Positions 46,422-55,356 of a stretch of 64,000 nucleotides of DNA are shown here, piece after piece. Position 1 is the first letter of the stretch. Every line of letters starts with the position of its first letter. The DNA lies in assembly GCF_001434935.1 (NCBI RefSeq), contig NZ_AZEG01000010.1, forward strand, positions 1 through 64,000. The letters run 5' to 3'. Source of the DNA: Liquorilactobacillus uvarum DSM 19971 (GTDB lineage Bacteria > Bacillota > Bacilli > Lactobacillales > Lactobacillaceae). The translations under genes and the position numbers were made by a program. A model generated the notes under the pieces. That model searched no databases, had not been told where the DNA came from, and saw nothing but the letters and a program-made list of their open reading frames with translations.

Positions 46422-46538
46422 ATGCTTAAAATTTTATGCGAAATTGCCGATAGTGAAAGTAAGGGATTGCTATTATCAAATTCAAAAAAGGAGAGCGGAA
46501 TTTACAAAGAAAAATTGAATAGCATCTTTGAATTTTAA
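46422..46538 (+). CDS. doubtful 38-codon ORF overlapping a promoter
   Basis: An ATG at 46422 opens 38 codons, with GGTGAG upstream. It starts seven bases after the ABC ATPase stop. It resembles no family I know, and the sigma-28 site at 46427-46454 lies inside it, so it may be non-coding promoter DNA. Confidence 0.2.
   Translation: MLKILCEIADSESKGLLLSNSKKESGIYKEKLNSIFEF
46427..46454 (+). promoter_or_regulatory. internal sigma-28 (FliA) promoter before the operon chemoreceptor
   Basis: TAAA (46427-46430), 16 bases, then CCGATAGT (46447-46454). It would boost the chemoreceptor and the downstream che-fliM-fliY genes by FliA from within the sigma-A operon. Confidence 0.75.
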
Positions 46539-46577
46539 ATACTTTAATTAAGTATGTCTATTGGAAGGGGTATAACC

Positions 46578-47876
46578 ATGGGTAAAAAAGTTTTGAACTT
46601 TATTAAGAAATTAAAGCTGCGTCCACTGATCCCAGCGGGGGTGACAGCATTGATTCTGATTGCATGTTACTTTTTCATTGTTAGGGGAACAGGCGATGCG
46701 CAAGCGGCAAATAATTTTATTGTTTTTGGAGTAATAGTTGTAGTTATCTATGCAATAGCAAGTGAAGTACTTACATTGATAGCAAATGGTGCATTTTATA
46801 CTGAGATGAAGAATCTGCAAAAAATACTTGATGCAGTTAGCTCAGGAGATATGTCGCAATTGGACAAATTCAGATCCAGCAACAATGATAATCCGATTAT
46901 CGCTAAGGTCAAGGACGGTTTTCATGGTGTTATCAATGCATTTGTTGCAATGATTATCGGGATTAAAGAAGAAAGCGGACATATGAACGATATTGCAGGA
47001 ACATTGGCAACGATGTCCAAAAAATCTTCAACAGCAATTGAAAATATTCGTTCAACGATGAACAGCATCGCGGATGCATCCACTTCACAAACGACGGAAG
47101 CTGAACAAACTGCGAGTGATATGCAGAAGCTGGCATCCAACATTGAGGAGATTCATAAAGAAGTTGGCCGAATGAGCGGTTATGCCGAGAAGGCTCAAGA
47201 AAGCAACACTAAAAACACAGATATGATGGTTCATGTTTCAGAGAGCTGGGAACAGGAAAGAAACGGCCAATCTGAGATAGTTGAAGAAATGGATAATATG
47301 AACAAAGATATTCAGAATATCGGCAATATCGTTCAATTAATAAATGATATCTCAGAACAAACAAATTTATTGGCACTTAATGCCTCAATTGAAGCTGCCC
47401 GTGCGGGTGAAGCAGGCCGCGGTTTTGCAATTGTCGCTGAAGAAGTACGAACTTTAGCTGAAGAAAGTGGAAAGTCTGCTAAAAATATTCGCGATATTAT
47501 TGAAGTTATCAGAGGCAAGTCAGAACATATGACTACTGCTTTGAACGACTCATATACCAGTGGCGAGAAGCAGACTGAGAATGTCAATAAGGCAATTGAT
47601 TCTACCAAAGAGATTTCTGGAATGGTTGAAAAATTTGTTGAAAGCATCCAAGCTATCGAGAAGCATATCGTCGGTGTAGTTGAAGAAAAGGATACTGTCA
47701 CACAATCAGTTGAGAATATTACTTCGGCTATTTCTGAAACCTCTGCTGGAACACAGGAAGCAACTGCAAATGTTGAGGAATTCTATAACATCGTTAAGAA
47801 GTTTGAGTCGTCTGTCAAAGATATCGAAGATATTGCTAGCGTTCTGAAATTCCAGGTTGACAGTTTCAAAGTTTGA
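46578..47876 (+). CDS. methyl-accepting chemotaxis protein without an extracellular sensor
   Basis: A 432-residue receptor. Two membrane helices (about residues 14-32 and 44-68) are joined by a loop of only about ten residues, so there is no external ligand domain. A cytoplasmic coiled coil follows, with the conserved tip [20 protein letters not shown] near residue 262 and [18 protein letters not shown]. It may sense membrane state or energy, or act as a partner receptor; the signal is unknown. It starts at ATG 46578 with GGAAGGGG upstream. It is the first gene of the che block and has its own sigma-28 site. Confidence 0.93.
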   Translation: MGKKVLNFIKKLKLRPLIPAGVTALILIACYFFIVRGTGDAQAANNFIVFGVIVVVIYAIASEVLTLIANGAFYTEMKNLQKILDAVSSGDMSQLDKFRSSNNDNPIIAKVKDGFHGVINAFVAMIIGIKEESGHMNDIAGTLATMSKKSSTAIENIRSTMNSIADASTSQTTEAEQTASDMQKLASNIEEIHKEVGRMSGYAEKAQESNTKNTDMMVHVSESWEQERNGQSEIVEEMDNMNKDIQNIGNIVQLINDISEQTNLLALNASIEAARAGEAGRGFAIVAEEVRTLAEESGKSAKNIRDIIEVIRGKSEHMTTALNDSYTSGEKQTENVNKAIDSTKEISGMVEKFVESIQAIEKHIVGVVEEKDTVTQSVENITSAISETSAGTQEATANVEEFYNIVKKFESSVKDIEDIASVLKFQVDSFKV

Positions 47877-47927
47877 TCGTTTTAAAAGTGATTTAAAATT
47901 ACATTTTCAAGGAAAGGATTGGCGCTA

Positions 47928-48422
47928 ATGGAACAATATGTGGTATTCAAAAGTCATAAACAGCTGTTTGCAATGCCGGTCAAAGCTGTTACACGTGTGA
48001 TCGAAGCTAGCAATTTTATCACTTTACCTGAAGTGGCAGACTATATTTTGGGCGTATATGAGTATCAGGACCATATGATCCCCATTGTAGATTTGCGGAG
48101 AAAGCTCTTCGGGCAATACACTGAATCCTCTGATGATAATAAGGTGATTCTATGTGACTGGAAAGAAAATTCGTTAGGTATTTTTGTTGAAAATATTCTA
48201 GGAATTTCTTATTTGGAAGAAACAAATTATGAAAAAGAACTAGCGAAAGCTGATTTAAAACGCGGCTATATTGACAAATTTTTGAAACTTGAAGACAAAG
48301 TTGTGATTTCAATTAGATTAGATTATCTTTTTGATAATCGGCAGGAGTCAGAATTGTTAGCAACAGTTGATCAATTAAATGCTGATAAAGGTAATGCTAG
48401 TGATGGAACTGATTCAGAATGA
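47928..48422 (+). CDS. cheW: chemotaxis coupling protein CheW (first copy)
   Basis: A 164-residue CheW-fold protein. MPVKAVTRVIEASNFITLPE near residue 16, GVYEYQDHMIPIVDLRRKLF near residue 42 and GIFVENILGI follow the family order; a C-terminal extension of about 20 residues is Asp/Ser-rich. It links receptors to CheA. It lies directly after the receptor gene and overlaps cheD by 20 bases. A second, shorter copy lies at 53820. Confidence 0.9.
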   Translation: MEQYVVFKSHKQLFAMPVKAVTRVIEASNFITLPEVADYILGVYEYQDHMIPIVDLRRKLFGQYTESSDDNKVILCDWKENSLGIFVENILGISYLEETNYEKELAKADLKRGYIDKFLKLEDKVVISIRLDYLFDNRQESELLATVDQLNADKGNASDGTDSE

Positions 48423-48900
48423 AGTCAGAGTAGGCATCGCAGACTATAAGATAGCTCAAACACCGTCTAAGCTGATAACAGTCGGACTAGGTTCATGTAT
48501 TGGAACTATTATCTATGATGAGCAGGCTGGAATTGCAGGGTTGAGTCATATTATGCTGCCTGATAGCCACCCGTTTGCAAAAAAGCAGGCATTGAACACT
48601 GCAAAATTCGCCGATCTTGCACTTCCAGAGATGGTAGGCAAACTTAAGCAAAAGGCACCGCGTGCGCGCTTTAAGGCTAAAATTGTCGGAGGGGCTAATA
48701 TGTTTGGTTTCAATGCTCTCTCTAAGACAGGCAATATTGGTCAACGAAATATTGAAGCAGTAGAAGAAATGCTAGAAGAGTTAAGGATACCGCTCATTGC
48801 GAGCCATGTGGGAGGAAATAGCGGACGAACAATGATCGTTGATTTAAAGAATTTTGAGACGATGGTTCGTATTGTACACCACGATGCAGTATATATATGA
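48403..48900 (+). CDS. cheD: chemoreceptor glutamine deamidase CheD
   Basis: A 165-residue enzyme that deamidates receptor glutamines and binds CheC. The catalytic Cys is in TVGLGSCIGTIIYD near residue 33, the His is in AGLSHIMLPDS, and KAKIVGGANMFGF is the family block. HVGGNSGRTMIVDL is close to the C-terminus. The start lies inside the cheW end. Presence of CheD with CheC indicates the Bacillus-type adaptation system. Confidence 0.96.
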   Translation: MELIQNEVRVGIADYKIAQTPSKLITVGLGSCIGTIIYDEQAGIAGLSHIMLPDSHPFAKKQALNTAKFADLALPEMVGKLKQKAPRARFKAKIVGGANMFGFNALSKTGNIGQRNIEAVEEMLEELRIPLIASHVGGNSGRTMIVDLKNFETMVRIVHHDAVYI

Positions 48901-49952
48901 AGGAGCTATTGGGGAGAATGAATATTTTAGTAGTTGATGACTCTGCTTTTATGCGCAAAATCATTGTTGACTTGCTTAAGGATATGCCTGGAATTGAGGT
49001 TGCTGGTACTGCACGCAACGGAAAACAAGCGCTGGAAGCTCTCAGTTCTCAGAAAATCGATCTAGTGCTGATGGATGTTGAAATGCCGGTAATGGGCGGG
49101 CTAGAAGCGTTAAAGAATATAAAAGAAACAATGAACACTCCAGTCATCATGTTGAGTTCGCTGACTAACAAAGAAGTTACGATCGAAGCCTTAGCACTAG
49201 GGGCGAATGATTTTGTTGAAAAACCAGTTAATTTAATGGCTATTCAGGATGAATGGATTCTTGATTTCCATATGAAAATCAAGAGCGTGGGATCTAAGGG
49301 CAAGCCGTTTGTAAAGATGGATGCAGCCAGTGTAAAGGCAGTTTCAAGTAGGAATGCTGAAACTGGGGAAAAAATTGCAAGCAGTCAATTGGCAACGCAT
49401 ATCAGAGCACTGGTGATTGGAGCGTCGACCGGTGGGCCACGAGCGTTATTAACTATTATTCGTTCTCTTCCAGTTGCGACAAAAGTACCGATTTTTATTG
49501 TACAGCATATGCCAAAGGGGTTTACGAGTTCTTTTGCACAAAGAATGAACCAAGAGACAAACATTTCAGTATGTGAAGCAGAAGATGGAATGATAATCGA
49601 TCGAAAGGTTTATCTTTGTCCAGGTGATTACCACATGACCCTTAAAGATGGCAAGATAAGACTGAATCAAAAGCCCAAACTGCATGGAACTCGTCCAGCG
49701 GTTGATTATCTTTTTACATCTGCAGCACAAATTTACCGCAGAAATCTAGTTGCGGTTTTGCTGACAGGAATGGGCAAGGATGGAACGGTTGGAATGCGTG
49801 ATATACAGGAAAACGGTGGTTATACAATTGCTCAAAATAAAGAAACCTGTGTTGTTTTCGGGATGCCGAGGAATGCAGTTGAAAACCATGTTGTAAATGA
49901 GGTTCTTGATTTGGATTCGATCGGACGCAAAATTAGGCAGATAGTTGGGTGA
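48897..49952 (+). CDS. cheB: chemotaxis methylesterase CheB
   Basis: A 351-residue two-domain protein. The N-terminal receiver has VVDDSAFMRK and the phospho-acceptor Asp in VLMDVEMPVMGG near residue 59. A linker is followed by the methylesterase domain with Ser in IGASTGGPRALL near residue 176, His in IVQHMPKGFTSSF and Asp in LLTGMGKDGTVGM. It removes receptor methyl groups after phosphorylation by CheA. ATG 48897 overlaps the cheD stop (ATGA); ATG 48918, with TTGGGGAGA upstream, is an equally possible start. Confidence 0.97.
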   Translation: MKELLGRMNILVVDDSAFMRKIIVDLLKDMPGIEVAGTARNGKQALEALSSQKIDLVLMDVEMPVMGGLEALKNIKETMNTPVIMLSSLTNKEVTIEALALGANDFVEKPVNLMAIQDEWILDFHMKIKSVGSKGKPFVKMDAASVKAVSSRNAETGEKIASSQLATHIRALVIGASTGGPRALLTIIRSLPVATKVPIFIVQHMPKGFTSSFAQRMNQETNISVCEAEDGMIIDRKVYLCPGDYHMTLKDGKIRLNQKPKLHGTRPAVDYLFTSAAQIYRRNLVAVLLTGMGKDGTVGMRDIQENGGYTIAQNKETCVVFGMPRNAVENHVVNEVLDLDSIGRKIRQIVG

Positions 49953-49956
49953 CAAA

Positions 49957-50730
49957 ATGAAATTGAATTTCGAGTTTTTTAATGATTGGGTGCAGCACAG
50001 ACTGGGTATTCGGCTTGAGGCATACAAAGAAAGACAGATGCAACGCAGAATATCCAACATTATGGAATCAGCGGGAGCTTCTTCGCTTGAGCAATATGCC
50101 AAGATCTTGGAAGCTGACAGTGTTGCGCGTCACGCTTTTGTTGAACATTTGACGATTAATGTTACTGAGTTTTATCGCAATAAAAGTATTTTTGATATGT
50201 TTGAACAGAGATTGATGGCGCAGATTGTTCCTAAGTTTGAACGTCCAAAGATATGGAGTGCGGCGTGCTCGATTGGTGCTGAGCCTTATACCTTAGCAAT
50301 GATTTTGGCTAAGAATAACATTACTTCGGGCAGAATTGTTGCGACTGATATTGATGATGAAATATTGAAAAAGGCAAAAGCCGGTCTTTATCAAAGCACT
50401 GAGGTCAAGAATGTTGCAGCAACCGATTTGGAGAGGTATTTCAACAAAACGGCCGAGGGCAAGTATCAAGTTAGCACGACTTTAAAAAATAAAATTACGT
50501 TTAAAAAACACGACCTTTTGAAAGATCGATATGAAGACAACTGCCATGTGGTAGTTTGCCGCAATGTTACGATTTATTTTAAACCTGATGCTCGTGATGA
50601 AGTTTATCGCAAGTTGAGTGAGTCACTGGTTCAAGGTGGAATTTTGTTCACTGGAGCAACTGAAACGATCAGTCTTGCGGATCAGATTGGACTAAAAAAA
50701 ATAGATTCGTTTATTTATCAAAAGATTTAA
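49957..50730 (+). CDS. cheR: chemotaxis methyltransferase CheR
   Basis: A 257-residue SAM-dependent enzyme that methylates receptor glutamates. The N-terminal helical domain contains RLGIRLEAYKERQMQRRI. LTINVTEFYRNKSIF is near residue 64, the SAM site is AACSIGAEPYTLAMIL near residue 103, and VVVCRNVTIYFKP is near residue 190. The SAM motif has IGAEP where most CheR have TGEEP, a mild change. In Bacillus subtilis cheR lies outside the fla/che operon; here it sits between cheB and cheA. Confidence 0.96.
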   Translation: MKLNFEFFNDWVQHRLGIRLEAYKERQMQRRISNIMESAGASSLEQYAKILEADSVARHAFVEHLTINVTEFYRNKSIFDMFEQRLMAQIVPKFERPKIWSAACSIGAEPYTLAMILAKNNITSGRIVATDIDDEILKKAKAGLYQSTEVKNVAATDLERYFNKTAEGKYQVSTTLKNKITFKKHDLLKDRYEDNCHVVVCRNVTIYFKPDARDEVYRKLSESLVQGGILFTGATETISLADQIGLKKIDSFIYQKI

Positions 50731-50754
50731 TGAGTAGGAAAGGAGTTGAAATTA

Positions 50755-52833
50755 ATGGATGATAACAGCGTTTATCGCAGTTTGTTTTTTGAAGAAAGTG
50801 ACGATAATCTTCAACAATTAAATGACAATGTTTTAGAACTAGAGAGCGAACCGGATAATATGGATCTTGTCAACGAAATCTTTCGTGCGGCCCATACACT
50901 AAAGGGTATGTCTGCAACAATGGGTTATGATGTGATGACAAAGTTGACGCATAAGATGGAAAATCTGTTTGATTTCTTTAAATCTGGCAAGCTTAAGGTA
51001 AATAGTGATTATATTTCGCTGATCTTTCGCTGCTTAGACCGTTTATCTCAATTAGTGGAGGATCTGCGTGATGAAAAGGAACTGAGTCAGGATCAGATCA
51101 GTGACTTGCTAGAAGAGCTTGAAAAGGTTGAGGAAAGCGTCAATGGGAGTGATCAGGTTGCAAAGACTCCAGAAGAAGAACAGGATACTGGCGCATTGAC
51201 GAATGTTTTTGAACATTTGGAAGAAGCTGATCTGGACGTTATTCATCAAGCAATTACAGGTGACTATAAAGCCTATAGCATTGCGATAAGAATTGATAAG
51301 GAATCATTACTTAAAGGACCGCGGGTCTTCTTAATTATGGAGAAGCTTGAGCAAGAGGGTGACGTTCTCCATACTGAACCAAGTGTCGATATTCTTGAAG
51401 ATGGCGACTTTGACACTGATTTCAGACTTGTTTACTTGACTAGAGATGATCTAGATATGGTCAAGCACAACGTTGAGAGCAACAGTGAAATCGATGAAAT
51501 GATTGTTGAACCATTTGATGAAGAAAAACAAAAAAATGCTGAAAAGCAGCAGGTAAAAGCACCAAAAATAGAAAAAAAAGCGAAAGTACAGCAGAAAAAA
51601 GCACCTGCAAAAGCTGCTCCAAAAACTAAGTCTAAGCCACAAAAAAGTAGTAAGCCTTCAGCTGCGCATCAGCATGCTAATGCGCGCAATCAATCCATCA
51701 GAGTCGACTTAACAAGGCTGGATCGCTTTTTGAATCTGGTATCAGAATTAGTTGTTTACCGCAATCAGCTGGATGATGCCAGCACACGCAATAATGCTGA
51801 TGCAATGCGGGATGCGTTGGAACAAGTCTCACGGCTGACTTCAGAATTGCAGGACCTTGTGCTGAAGATCAGGATGCAGCAAGTTAGTGTTGTCTTCAGT
51901 CGTTTTCCACGCATGGTGCGTGACCTTGCAAACGAATTGAACAAAGAAATGGAATTGGTGGTTGAAGGGGAAGAAACTGAACTGGATAAAACTGTTGTTT
52001 CTGAGCTTAGTGAACCATTGATTCATTTGCTGCGCAACTCGTCTGATCATGGGATTGAAGCACCTGATATCCGTGAAAAAGAAGGTAAGGATCGCAAAGG
52101 AACAATCAAACTGTCAGCTTACCAAGAAGGAAATCGGGTCATTATTACACTCGAGGATGATGGTAAGGGCCTTGATCCAGCTGTTATTAAGGAAAGCGCT
52201 GAAAGCAAGGGAATCAGTACTGAAGGAATGTCTGATGATGAAATCAAAAAATTGATCTTCCATCCCGGCTTCTCAACAGCTAAAGAGATTACGAATATTT
52301 CTGGCCGCGGTGTTGGTCTTGACGCAGTGCAAGCAAAAATCAGCGAACTTGGTGGCTCACTTGAAATGAAGAGCGAGCTCCATGTAGGAACTAAGTTCAT
52401 TATCAAGCTTCCACTGACCTTGTCGATTATCCAGGCCTTGATGGTCAGAATTGGCAATGAAAGTTTCGCAGTTCCATTAGATGTAGTTGAAAGAGTTGTC
52501 ATGCTTAAAGAAGACGAGATTGTCAAGACAACTAATCAAGAGGTCTATCGTTTTCAAAATGGCTTGATTCCAATTATTCGAACAGACGAACTGTTACAGA
52601 TTGAACCCGATCCTAACAAGAAAAAATTTGCAATCATTGTTAAGATTGATCAGAAATATTATGGCATCTTGGCCGATGAGCTGATTGGGCAGCAGGAAAT
52701 TGTTATTAAAAAGATTGATCCAATGCTGCAGAAGATCAACAAGTATCAAGGAGCAACGATTTTCGGTAACGGGTCGATTGCCTTGATCCTAGATGTCAAT
52801 GCTATCTGCAATGAGAAAAAAGGTACTGAATGA
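50755..52833 (+). CDS. cheA: chemotaxis histidine kinase CheA
   Basis: A 692-residue kinase with all five domains. P1 has the phospho-His in RAAHTLKGMSATMG near residue 47. A P2-like region spans about 150-245. A Lys/Ala/Pro-rich linker covers about 255-310. P3 starts near 315 (RVDLTRLDRFLNLVSELVVY). P4 has the N box LIHLLRNSSDHGIE and the G boxes LEDDGKGLDP and ISGRGVGLDAV. P5, CheW-like, is at the C-terminus. It phosphorylates CheY and CheB. GGAAAGGAG lies before ATG 50755. Confidence 0.98.
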   Translation: MDDNSVYRSLFFEESDDNLQQLNDNVLELESEPDNMDLVNEIFRAAHTLKGMSATMGYDVMTKLTHKMENLFDFFKSGKLKVNSDYISLIFRCLDRLSQLVEDLRDEKELSQDQISDLLEELEKVEESVNGSDQVAKTPEEEQDTGALTNVFEHLEEADLDVIHQAITGDYKAYSIAIRIDKESLLKGPRVFLIMEKLEQEGDVLHTEPSVDILEDGDFDTDFRLVYLTRDDLDMVKHNVESNSEIDEMIVEPFDEEKQKNAEKQQVKAPKIEKKAKVQQKKAPAKAAPKTKSKPQKSSKPSAAHQHANARNQSIRVDLTRLDRFLNLVSELVVYRNQLDDASTRNNADAMRDALEQVSRLTSELQDLVLKIRMQQVSVVFSRFPRMVRDLANELNKEMELVVEGEETELDKTVVSELSEPLIHLLRNSSDHGIEAPDIREKEGKDRKGTIKLSAYQEGNRVIITLEDDGKGLDPAVIKESAESKGISTEGMSDDEIKKLIFHPGFSTAKEITNISGRGVGLDAVQAKISELGGSLEMKSELHVGTKFIIKLPLTLSIIQALMVRIGNESFAVPLDVVERVVMLKEDEIVKTTNQEVYRFQNGLIPIIRTDELLQIEPDPNKKKFAIIVKIDQKYYGILADELIGQQEIVIKKIDPMLQKINKYQGATIFGNGSIALILDVNAICNEKKGTE

Positions 52834-53420
52834 TGGCATACTCAGAGTTGGAATTAGACGGTCTGAAAGAAGTTATCAATATTGGTGGCGGGCATGCCGC
52901 AACTAGTATTTCTAAATTAGTTAATCAGAAAATCGATATGCATGTTCCAGAAATTAGCATTTTAAGTTATCATGAATTGTACGAACAGGTAATCGCCGAT
53001 GACGTTGAGGTCCATGCAGTAGTCAGCAGTATTGTTGGAGATTACAACGGAATGATCTTATTTGTTGTTTCAGATGACTCGGCAGATAAGTTGTCTGAAC
53101 TGATGCTTGGAACTAAGACTGATGATATCAATGTCAAGATGTCAGCAGTCAGCGAGTTGACGAATATTATTTCGAACTCTTTCTTGGGTGCTATCGGGAA
53201 TTTATTAAATGTCCAATTAGTATCTGCATTACCAGTGATTCAAGACGATTATTTTGGTGCGGTCATCAGCAGCGTCTATATGGCCCTTGATCAGTATGAT
53301 GACCACATCATGGTGATCAGAAACGAATTTACTTATTCTGAAGAAAAACTAGATGCGTCGTTATTTTTTATTCCAGAAACGGGCGTATTAGAACAAATAC
53401 TAAAATCTTTAGGAATCTGA
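52830..53420 (+). CDS. cheC: CheY-P phosphatase CheC
   Basis: A 196-residue phosphatase. Both active-site motifs of the CheC type, (D/S)xxxExxN-x22-P, are complete: DGLKEVIN with Pro 23 residues on, and SAVSELTN with Pro 23 residues on. It dephosphorylates CheY-P and is stimulated by CheD, both encoded here. The ATG overlaps the cheA stop as ATGATGG. Confidence 0.95.
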   Translation: MMAYSELELDGLKEVINIGGGHAATSISKLVNQKIDMHVPEISILSYHELYEQVIADDVEVHAVVSSIVGDYNGMILFVVSDDSADKLSELMLGTKTDDINVKMSAVSELTNIISNSFLGAIGNLLNVQLVSALPVIQDDYFGAVISSVYMALDQYDDHIMVIRNEFTYSEEKLDASLFFIPETGVLEQILKSLGI

Positions 53421-53434
53421 GAGGAGCAAATATT

Positions 53435-53797
53435 TTGGGGAAAAAAGTTTTGATCGTAGATGACGCGGTATTCATGCGTATGAAGTTAAAAGATATTTTA
53501 AGTAAAAATGGATATGAGGTAGCTGATGAAGCTCAAAATGGACAAGAAGCATTTGAAAAATATCAAGCAACTCAACCTGATTTAGTGACAATGGATATCA
53601 CGATGCCTGAAGTTGATGGCATTCAAGCATTGAAAATGATTCGTGAAGCCGATGCGAATGCGAAAGTTATTATGTGCAGCGCGATGGGACAGCAAGGAAT
53701 GGTTATGGATGCCATTCGCGCAGGTGCGGTTGACTTTATCGTTAAACCATTCGATACGGACCGGGTCATCAAAGCTATAGATAAAGCTCTTTCCTAA
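53435..53797 (+). CDS. cheY: chemotaxis response regulator CheY
   Basis: A 120-residue single receiver domain. The acidic pair is Asp9-Asp10, the phospho-acceptor is Asp54 in LVTMDITMPEVDG, the Ser is in MCSAMGQQG and the Lys in FIVKPFD. Phosphorylated CheY binds FliM and FliY at the switch. It starts at TTG 53435 after GAGAGGAGC. Unlike in Bacillus, it lies upstream of a second cheW and fliM rather than after fliY. Confidence 0.97.
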   Translation: MGKKVLIVDDAVFMRMKLKDILSKNGYEVADEAQNGQEAFEKYQATQPDLVTMDITMPEVDGIQALKMIREADANAKVIMCSAMGQQGMVMDAIRAGAVDFIVKPFDTDRVIKAIDKALS

Positions 53798-53819
53798 TAT
53801 AGTCAGGAGATGATATTAA

Positions 53820-54212
53820 ATGCAAATGATCCTGTTTAAGATGAATCAGCAGCATTATTTGATTTCAGCAGCTTCTGTTGAAGAAGTTATCGATACAGTG
53901 CAGATCACACGTGTTCCATTGGCTCCCAGCTGGGTTAAGGGGTTGATCAATTTGAGAGGAACAGTCATGACGGTGATTGGTTTATCTGAATTGATTGGTG
54001 TTCCTTCATCAAAAGACAACCGCAATATCTTGATCATGAAAAAAGATGAAGAGCGCAAGGGACTGTTGATTGAAGAAGTAGTTGAAGTAGTTGATATTGA
54101 TAAAGAAGATATTCAGTTAGAAAAGACAGATAAAGAAAAACATTATCTGGGAGTAGTTTCCTTAGAAGATAAGGTAGCTAATGTAGTTGACGTAAACCAT
54201 TTGATTTTTTGA
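53820..54212 (+). CDS. short CheW-like coupling protein (second copy)
   Basis: A 130-residue CheW-fold protein, about 25 residues shorter than usual. SAASVEEVIDTVQITRVPLA, KGLINLRGTVMTVIGLSELI and GLLIEEVVEVVDIDKEDI match the family. Having two CheW-type proteins could separate receptor arrays or form CheW-only rings. It differs clearly from the copy at 47928. It sits between cheY and fliM. Confidence 0.92.
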   Translation: MQMILFKMNQQHYLISAASVEEVIDTVQITRVPLAPSWVKGLINLRGTVMTVIGLSELIGVPSSKDNRNILIMKKDEERKGLLIEEVVEVVDIDKEDIQLEKTDKEKHYLGVVSLEDKVANVVDVNHLIF

Positions 54213-54228
54213 TAAGTGAGGGATCTGT

Positions 54229-55356
54229 GTGGATCAAGTATTGACGCAACAAGAGATCGATGCACTGCTGAATGCAATGAGCACCGGTGAGATTGATCAG
54301 GAAAAAATTGAAGAGGAAAACGATGCAGCCAAAGTAAAAAGCTACGATTTTAGAAGACCTACAAAGCTCTCAAAAGAATACGTCAATACTCTGCATATGA
54401 TCTTTGAGGACTTTTCAAAAATGGGCAGCAATGTACTTTCAACACAGCTGCGGGCTAATGTCAGGCTTCAGTTGGCGGCGATCGAACAGGTAAGTTACGA
54501 TGAATTTATTCACTCGATTCCGCGCGTAACACTGTTAGGGCTCTTTCATTCTGAACCTTTGAAAGGTATTCAGATTATCGAAATGAATCAGCAGTTGTGC
54601 ATGAAACTGATTGAGATGCTTTGCGGTGGTGTTGATATGGTAACGCAGGAGCAAAAGCATGATGAAGAGGACAAGAATAAGTCCGCAGATAAAAAGGAAA
54701 CAACCACAGATAAAAAAGAAGAAGTAGCGACAAAGTCAACAGAAGAACATAAAGATGCAGAAGAACAAGAAGGTAAGAGAAAAGCCCATGATAAAAAGGG
54801 CTTTACCGATATTGAATTAGCTGTTCTCGAAGAAGTTGTGAAGGGCTTGACAGATGTCTTTCAAAATTCATGGAAAGAAATCGTTGAACTTGATACAACT
54901 TTAGATGGACTCGACACAAATCCACAGTTGCTGCAGAACATGTCGCCAAATGAACCAGTCGTTCTAAGTACCTTTACAATCAATGTTGGAGATACAAGTA
55001 CATTTATTAATTTATGTATTCCATATGTTTTCTTCGAAGGGATTACAGATAAGCTGAGCTTTGGAAACTGGTTTGATTCAAGTCAAAAATTTGACCGCAA
55101 TGATGAGCGTGAACTTCGTAAGGGTTTGAACGGAGTCGATATGGACATTGAGGTCCTGCTAGGGGAATCTGAAATGGAACTGTCTGACTTCTTGCACTTA
55201 GAAGTTGGAGATGTTATTAAGCTGGACAGCAAAATTGCAGAACCACTGGATGCCTTTATTGAAGGCCAGCCGTTCTATAGCGTGAAACCAGGGAAGAAGA
55301 ATGGACAATTAGCAGTTGAATTGATAGACAAATTGGAAGGGGAACAAGACGAATGA
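54229..55356 (+). CDS. fliM: flagellar motor switch protein FliM with charged insertion
   Basis: A 375-residue C-ring protein. The N-terminal CheY-P-binding peptide is LTQQEIDALLNAMSTGE. The middle CheC-like domain begins near residue 45 and the C-terminal FliN-like domain near 290 (DIEVLLGESEMELSDFLHL). Between CGGVDMVTQ and GFTDIELAVLEE there is a Lys/Glu/Thr-rich stretch of about 50 residues (about 140-190) where FliM normally has a short loop. This accounts for the extra length over the usual 330. It starts at GTG 54229 and its stop overlaps fliY. Confidence 0.96.
   Translation: MDQVLTQQEIDALLNAMSTGEIDQEKIEEENDAAKVKSYDFRRPTKLSKEYVNTLHMIFEDFSKMGSNVLSTQLRANVRLQLAAIEQVSYDEFIHSIPRVTLLGLFHSEPLKGIQIIEMNQQLCMKLIEMLCGGVDMVTQEQKHDEEDKNKSADKKETTTDKKEEVATKSTEEHKDAEEQEGKRKAHDKKGFTDIELAVLEEVVKGLTDVFQNSWKEIVELDTTLDGLDTNPQLLQNMSPNEPVVLSTFTINVGDTSTFINLCIPYVFFEGITDKLSFGNWFDSSQKFDRNDERELRKGLNGVDMDIEVLLGESEMELSDFLHLEVGDVIKLDSKIAEPLDAFIEGQPFYSVKPGKKNGQLAVELIDKLEGEQDE

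Noticed and set aside
46422-46538. 38-codon ORF as a new small protein gene
   Set aside because: Kept only as a doubtful feature because a well-formed sigma-28 promoter lies inside it, which is a better explanation of the sequence.
54807-54815. CCGATATT inside fliM
   Set aside because: Part of the codons for TDIEL in FliM; no proper -35 element and no gene start nearby.
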